Origin: Flavobacteriaceae bacterium
GTDB taxonomy: Bacteria > Bacteroidota > Bacteroidia > Flavobacteriales > Flavobacteriaceae
Reading direction: 5' to 3'
DNA: 64,000 nucleotides
Assembly: GCA_018623195.1 (NCBI GenBank)
Contig: JAAZVY010000002.1
Location: forward strand, 1 to 64,000
The notes below the pieces were generated by a model. That model did no database searches, was not told where the DNA came from, and saw only the letters and a list, made by a program, of their open reading frames with translations. Of this stretch, positions 61,834-64,000 are shown piece after piece. The position numbers and the translations under genes are program-made. Numbering within the stretch: the first letter of the stretch is position 1; each line of letters opens with the position of its first letter.

Positions 61834-62219
61834 TCTCGGTTAAACAACGATCTTTTTTCGATTGTGGAATAGCTTGCTTAAAAAGCCTATTTCTATACCA
61901 TGGTTGTTTTTTCAGCCTTCCGAGACGACAAAAACGCTTTCGGGGGTATAGTCTTTATGAGCTTTTTAAGTTAGCTGACCAGCAAGGGATGCAAGCGTTT
62001 GTTTATCGATCCTCATCATTTGACGTAGACTGTATTCCTTGTCTGGTTCAATTAAGCTACATGGGGGTCGGACACTACGTTGTTGTATATGGTTACACTG
62101 CGAATAAAATACAGATCATGGACCCATCGGTGGGTCGTATTTATTGGTTGCCTGAAACGAAATTTCAGCGATTGTGGTCGGGATTTTTCTTAGTTCTATC
62201 AGAGAAAAAACCTCTGTAA
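61815..62219 (+). CDS. Standalone C39 peptidase (double-glycine leader protease)
   Basis: A 134-residue protein that is only a C39 papain-like domain. The catalytic Cys is in FDCGIAC (Cys17, with the oxyanion Gln11), the His in GHYVVVYGY (His87) and the Asp in IMDPS (Asp103), so the whole triad is intact. C39 domains usually form the N-terminus of ABC exporters for double-glycine peptides; here no ABC part is attached. I use the ATG giving MGSYPLIS; the ORF-track start overlaps the tiny ORF upstream. The substrate is very likely the double-glycine peptide at 61501. There is no signal peptide, so cleavage should occur on the cytoplasmic side. Confidence 0.85.
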   Translation: MGSYPLISVKQRSFFDCGIACLKSLFLYHGCFFSLPRRQKRFRGYSLYELFKLADQQGMQAFVYRSSSFDVDCIPCLVQLSYMGVGHYVVVYGYTANKIQIMDPSVGRIYWLPETKFQRLWSGFFLVLSEKKPL

Positions 62220-62319
62220 AATCTGTTTTATTGAAATTTTAACGTTTGTGGACAACATAAGCTGTAACAAAGCAGTTTCTTTGTCGTCTAAAGGGGTATA
62301 AACGTAGCTACTCGTATCG

Positions 62320-63021
62320 ATGATAGAAATTAAAGACTTGCATAAGTCATATCAAATGGGCAGTAATTCACTGCATGTCTTAAAAGGAATCAACTTTTCT
62401 GTAGAACAAGGTGAATTAGTGGCAATTATGGGTTCTTCGGGTTCTGGTAAATCGACTTTACTGAACATCTTAGGAATGTTAGATGAAGCTGATTCAGGTT
62501 CTTATACCTTAGATTCTGTACCTATTGTAGACCTTAATGAGACCAAGGCAGCTGAATATCGAAATAAGTTTCTTGGATTTATTTTTCAGTCTTTTAACTT
62601 GATCAACTACAAATCAGCCGTTGAAAATGTTGCTCTTCCATTGTATTATCAAGGTAAATCTAGAAAGGAGCGAAATGCTACAGCACTAGAATATCTTGAT
62701 CGAGTCGGTCTAAAACCCTGGGCAGACCATTTGCCCAGTGAGCTATCAGGAGGTCAAAAGCAGCGTGTAGCTATTGCCCGTGCAATGGCTGCAGACCCTA
62801 AAGTTCTCTTAGCTGATGAGCCCACCGGAGCTTTAGATAGCAAAACTTCTTATGAGGTGATGGACCTCATTCAGAAAATTAATGATGAGGGTAATACCAT
62901 ACTCGTGGTAACTCATGAGGAGGATATCGCTCATATGTGCAAACGAATCGTCTACTTGAAAGACGGCGTGATTGTTGAAGATAAAAAAGTAGACCAAGTA
63001 CGCGCCTCTCAATATGTTTAG
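62320..63021 (+). CDS. ABC transporter ATP-binding protein (MacB/LolD type)
   Basis: ATPase of 233 residues. Walker A is [11 protein letters not shown] (about 38-48), the signature is [14 protein letters not shown], Walker B is [12 protein letters not shown] and the switch histidine is in VVTHE. The length and the QSFNLI segment fit the MacB/LolD group, which works with FtsX-type permeases. Its end overlaps the permease gene by 8 bases. The 100 bases before it contain no gene. Whether it exports the peptide of the neighbouring locus or is an unrelated MacB-type system cannot be decided here. Confidence 0.93.
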   Translation: MIEIKDLHKSYQMGSNSLHVLKGINFSVEQGELVAIMGSSGSGKSTLLNILGMLDEADSGSYTLDSVPIVDLNETKAAEYRNKFLGFIFQSFNLINYKSAVENVALPLYYQGKSRKERNATALEYLDRVGLKPWADHLPSELSGGQKQRVAIARAMAADPKVLLADEPTGALDSKTSYEVMDLIQKINDEGNTILVVTHEEDIAHMCKRIVYLKDGVIVEDKKVDQVRASQYV

Positions 63022-64000
63022 TAGAGATACCTGGAAAGAGATTTTCGATACCATTCGAAAGAATAAGCTTAGAACCTTTTTGACAGGGTTCACAATGGCC
63101 TTAGGGATTTTTATTGTAGTCATCCTGGTAGGGTTTACCAATGGTTTGCAGAATACCTTTGAAAAATTCTTTGGGGATGATGCCACCAACACCCTGTTTG
63201 TATTTCCAGGAAGAACATCGATGCCCTACAAGGGATACACTTCAAATCGAAGAATTCAATTCGATAATTCAGACTTAAAAGATATCGAGGAAAATTTTGC
63301 AATGTTTCTCGATTATATTACTCCACGTATTACTCGTTCTAGTCTTGTAAGATATAAGGGAGAATCTAATAACTATACGAATAGAGCAGTGGCTCCAGCC
63401 CATCAATTCAGTGAGAAAACGATTATTATGAAAGGTCGTTTTTTAAATGAAAATGACATAAATATCAGAGCGAAGTATGCAGTGATTGGGCGTTTAGTTG
63501 CCAAGGATTTATTTAAAGAGGAAGATCCTATTGGGAAATACATCACTTTGGGCGACAGTGCATTTAAAGTTATTGGTGTGTTTCAAGACGATGGAGGGGA
63601 CAATGAAGAGCGCTTCATTTATATCCCTTATACTACGAGACAACTTATCGAAAAAGGGAATGATAAGATTGAACAGATCATCCTTGGGTTTAACCCTAGT
63701 ATAGGCTATGCTGGTGCTATGGCTCTTGAGAAAAATGTAACTAAACTTCTAAAGGAGAAGAAATTCATTGCAAGAGAAGATCGCAGCGGAATATTCATTC
63801 GAAATATTGCAGATGAACTCAAGCAGAATCAACAATTTGCTCAGGTATTAGGATTTATAGCATTGTTTTTTGCCATTGGTACTATTGTTGCAGGTATCAT
63901 TGGTGTAAGTAATATCATGATTTTTGTGGTAAAGGAGCGCACTAAAGAAATCGGAATTCGAAAAGCTTTAGGAGCGACACCTAGAGTCGTGATTAGTACC
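63014..64000 (+). CDS. ABC transporter permease (MacB/FtsX type), cut by the window end
   Basis: Absent from the ORF track because the frame runs off the window. The ATG overlaps the ATPase gene by 8 bases. The protein begins [20 protein letters not shown] with a first helix (about 20-44), then a MacB-type periplasmic domain (about 45-275; ARNFLxxxD-like [15 protein letters not shown] and [20 protein letters not shown] in family form), then a second helix (about 278-303) and the coupling segment [18 protein letters not shown]. Helices 3 and 4 lie outside. Partner of the ATPase in a mechanotransmission-type transporter of peptides, lipoproteins or drugs. Confidence 0.92.
   Translation, partial: MFSRDTWKEIFDTIRKNKLRTFLTGFTMALGIFIVVILVGFTNGLQNTFEKFFGDDATNTLFVFPGRTSMPYKGYTSNRRIQFDNSDLKDIEENFAMFLDYITPRITRSSLVRYKGESNNYTNRAVAPAHQFSEKTIIMKGRFLNENDINIRAKYAVIGRLVAKDLFKEEDPIGKYITLGDSAFKVIGVFQDDGGDNEERFIYIPYTTRQLIEKGNDKIEQIILGFNPSIGYAGAMALEKNVTKLLKEKKFIAREDRSGIFIRNIADELKQNQQFAQVLGFIALFFAIGTIVAGIIGVSNIMIFVVKERTKEIGIRKALGATPRVVIST

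Noticed and set aside
58338-62219. Recent horizontal transfer of the peptide locus
   Set aside because: It looks somewhat A/T-rich in places, but lines I counted overlap with neighbouring genes, and no integrase, tRNA target or repeat borders were seen.
62220-62319. Weak paired segments and TTTG/TTTCTTTG elements before the ABC transporter
   Set aside because: Spacing is 27 bases and the -7-like octamer lacks TA; the stem has internal loops and no T run, so neither a promoter nor a terminator can be called.
63498-63704. 68-residue plus-strand ORF
   Set aside because: It is a shadow in another frame of the ABC permease that runs off the window.
1-64000. CRISPR arrays, insertion sequences, prophage, rRNA
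   Set aside because: No regularly spaced repeats, transposase, integrase or rRNA-like sequence was found on reading both strands.

Overview
The window looks like chromosome from a member of the Bacteroidota, most likely a flavobacterium-like lineage (order Flavobacteriales or close). The main reasons are a SprA gliding/type IX secretion protein of about 2,200 residues, an alternative complex III operon followed by cytochrome c oxidase genes, a glycosyltransferase-117/DUF2723 membrane protein, general absence of Shine-Dalgarno sequences, and several promoters of the Bacteroidota form (TTTG, about 18-19 nt, TAnnTTTG). Genes are densely packed; no stretch above 300 bases lacks a gene. No rRNA, insertion sequence, phage gene or CRISPR array was seen; there is one tRNA gene.

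Layout. 1-1.8 kb: 3' part of a TatD nuclease gene and a type I asparaginase. 1.9-4.25 kb: an energy-transducing ExbB/ExbD-type operon with an extra small membrane protein. 4.3-16.5 kb, mostly minus strand: rpoN, asnS, an RND/MMPL transporter, frr, pyrH, tsf, rpsB, rpsI, rplM and polA. 16.6-21.4 kb: a membrane metallophosphoesterase, a cysteine-free thioredoxin-fold protein and the DUF2723 protein. 21.5-26.5 kb: tRNA-Gln, rimP-nusA-infB and a SPOR-like secreted protein. 26.7-38.0 kb: the respiratory operon actABCDEF-coxBA, which should pass electrons from quinol to a copper-heme oxidase. 38.1-52.3 kb: ruvB, queG, a sodium/solute symporter, maeB, ruvA, sprA, gcvH and a VanZ-like gene. 52.3-58.2 kb: a TonB-like protein, then ctaB and further oxidase subunits and assembly factors (SCO, a cysteine-free SCO-like partner, DUF420), which complete the oxidase encoded at 35-38 kb.

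The most unusual part is 58.3-62.2 kb, which reads as a small-peptide biosynthesis and maturation locus. In order it holds a small winged-helix regulator, a 49-residue peptide gene with its own promoter-like element and a terminator-like hairpin, a secreted protein of unknown family, a helical protein with two Asp-rich motifs of the class I isoprenoid synthase type, an M50 membrane metalloprotease with a PqqD-like N-terminus, a 47-residue peptide with a textbook double-glycine leader and a GxxxG transmembrane core, two tiny overlapping ORFs, and a standalone C39 peptidase with its full catalytic triad. A MacB-type ABC transporter (ATPase plus a permease cut by the window end) follows and may be the exporter. 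I know of no named system with exactly this gene set, and its product and function are inferred, not shown.

Start codons were moved from the ORF track where signal peptides, family N-termini or overlap with an upstream gene argued for it (frr, metallophosphoesterase, actB, ruvB, ctaB, the COX IV-like gene, the SCO-like gene, and most of the peptide locus).
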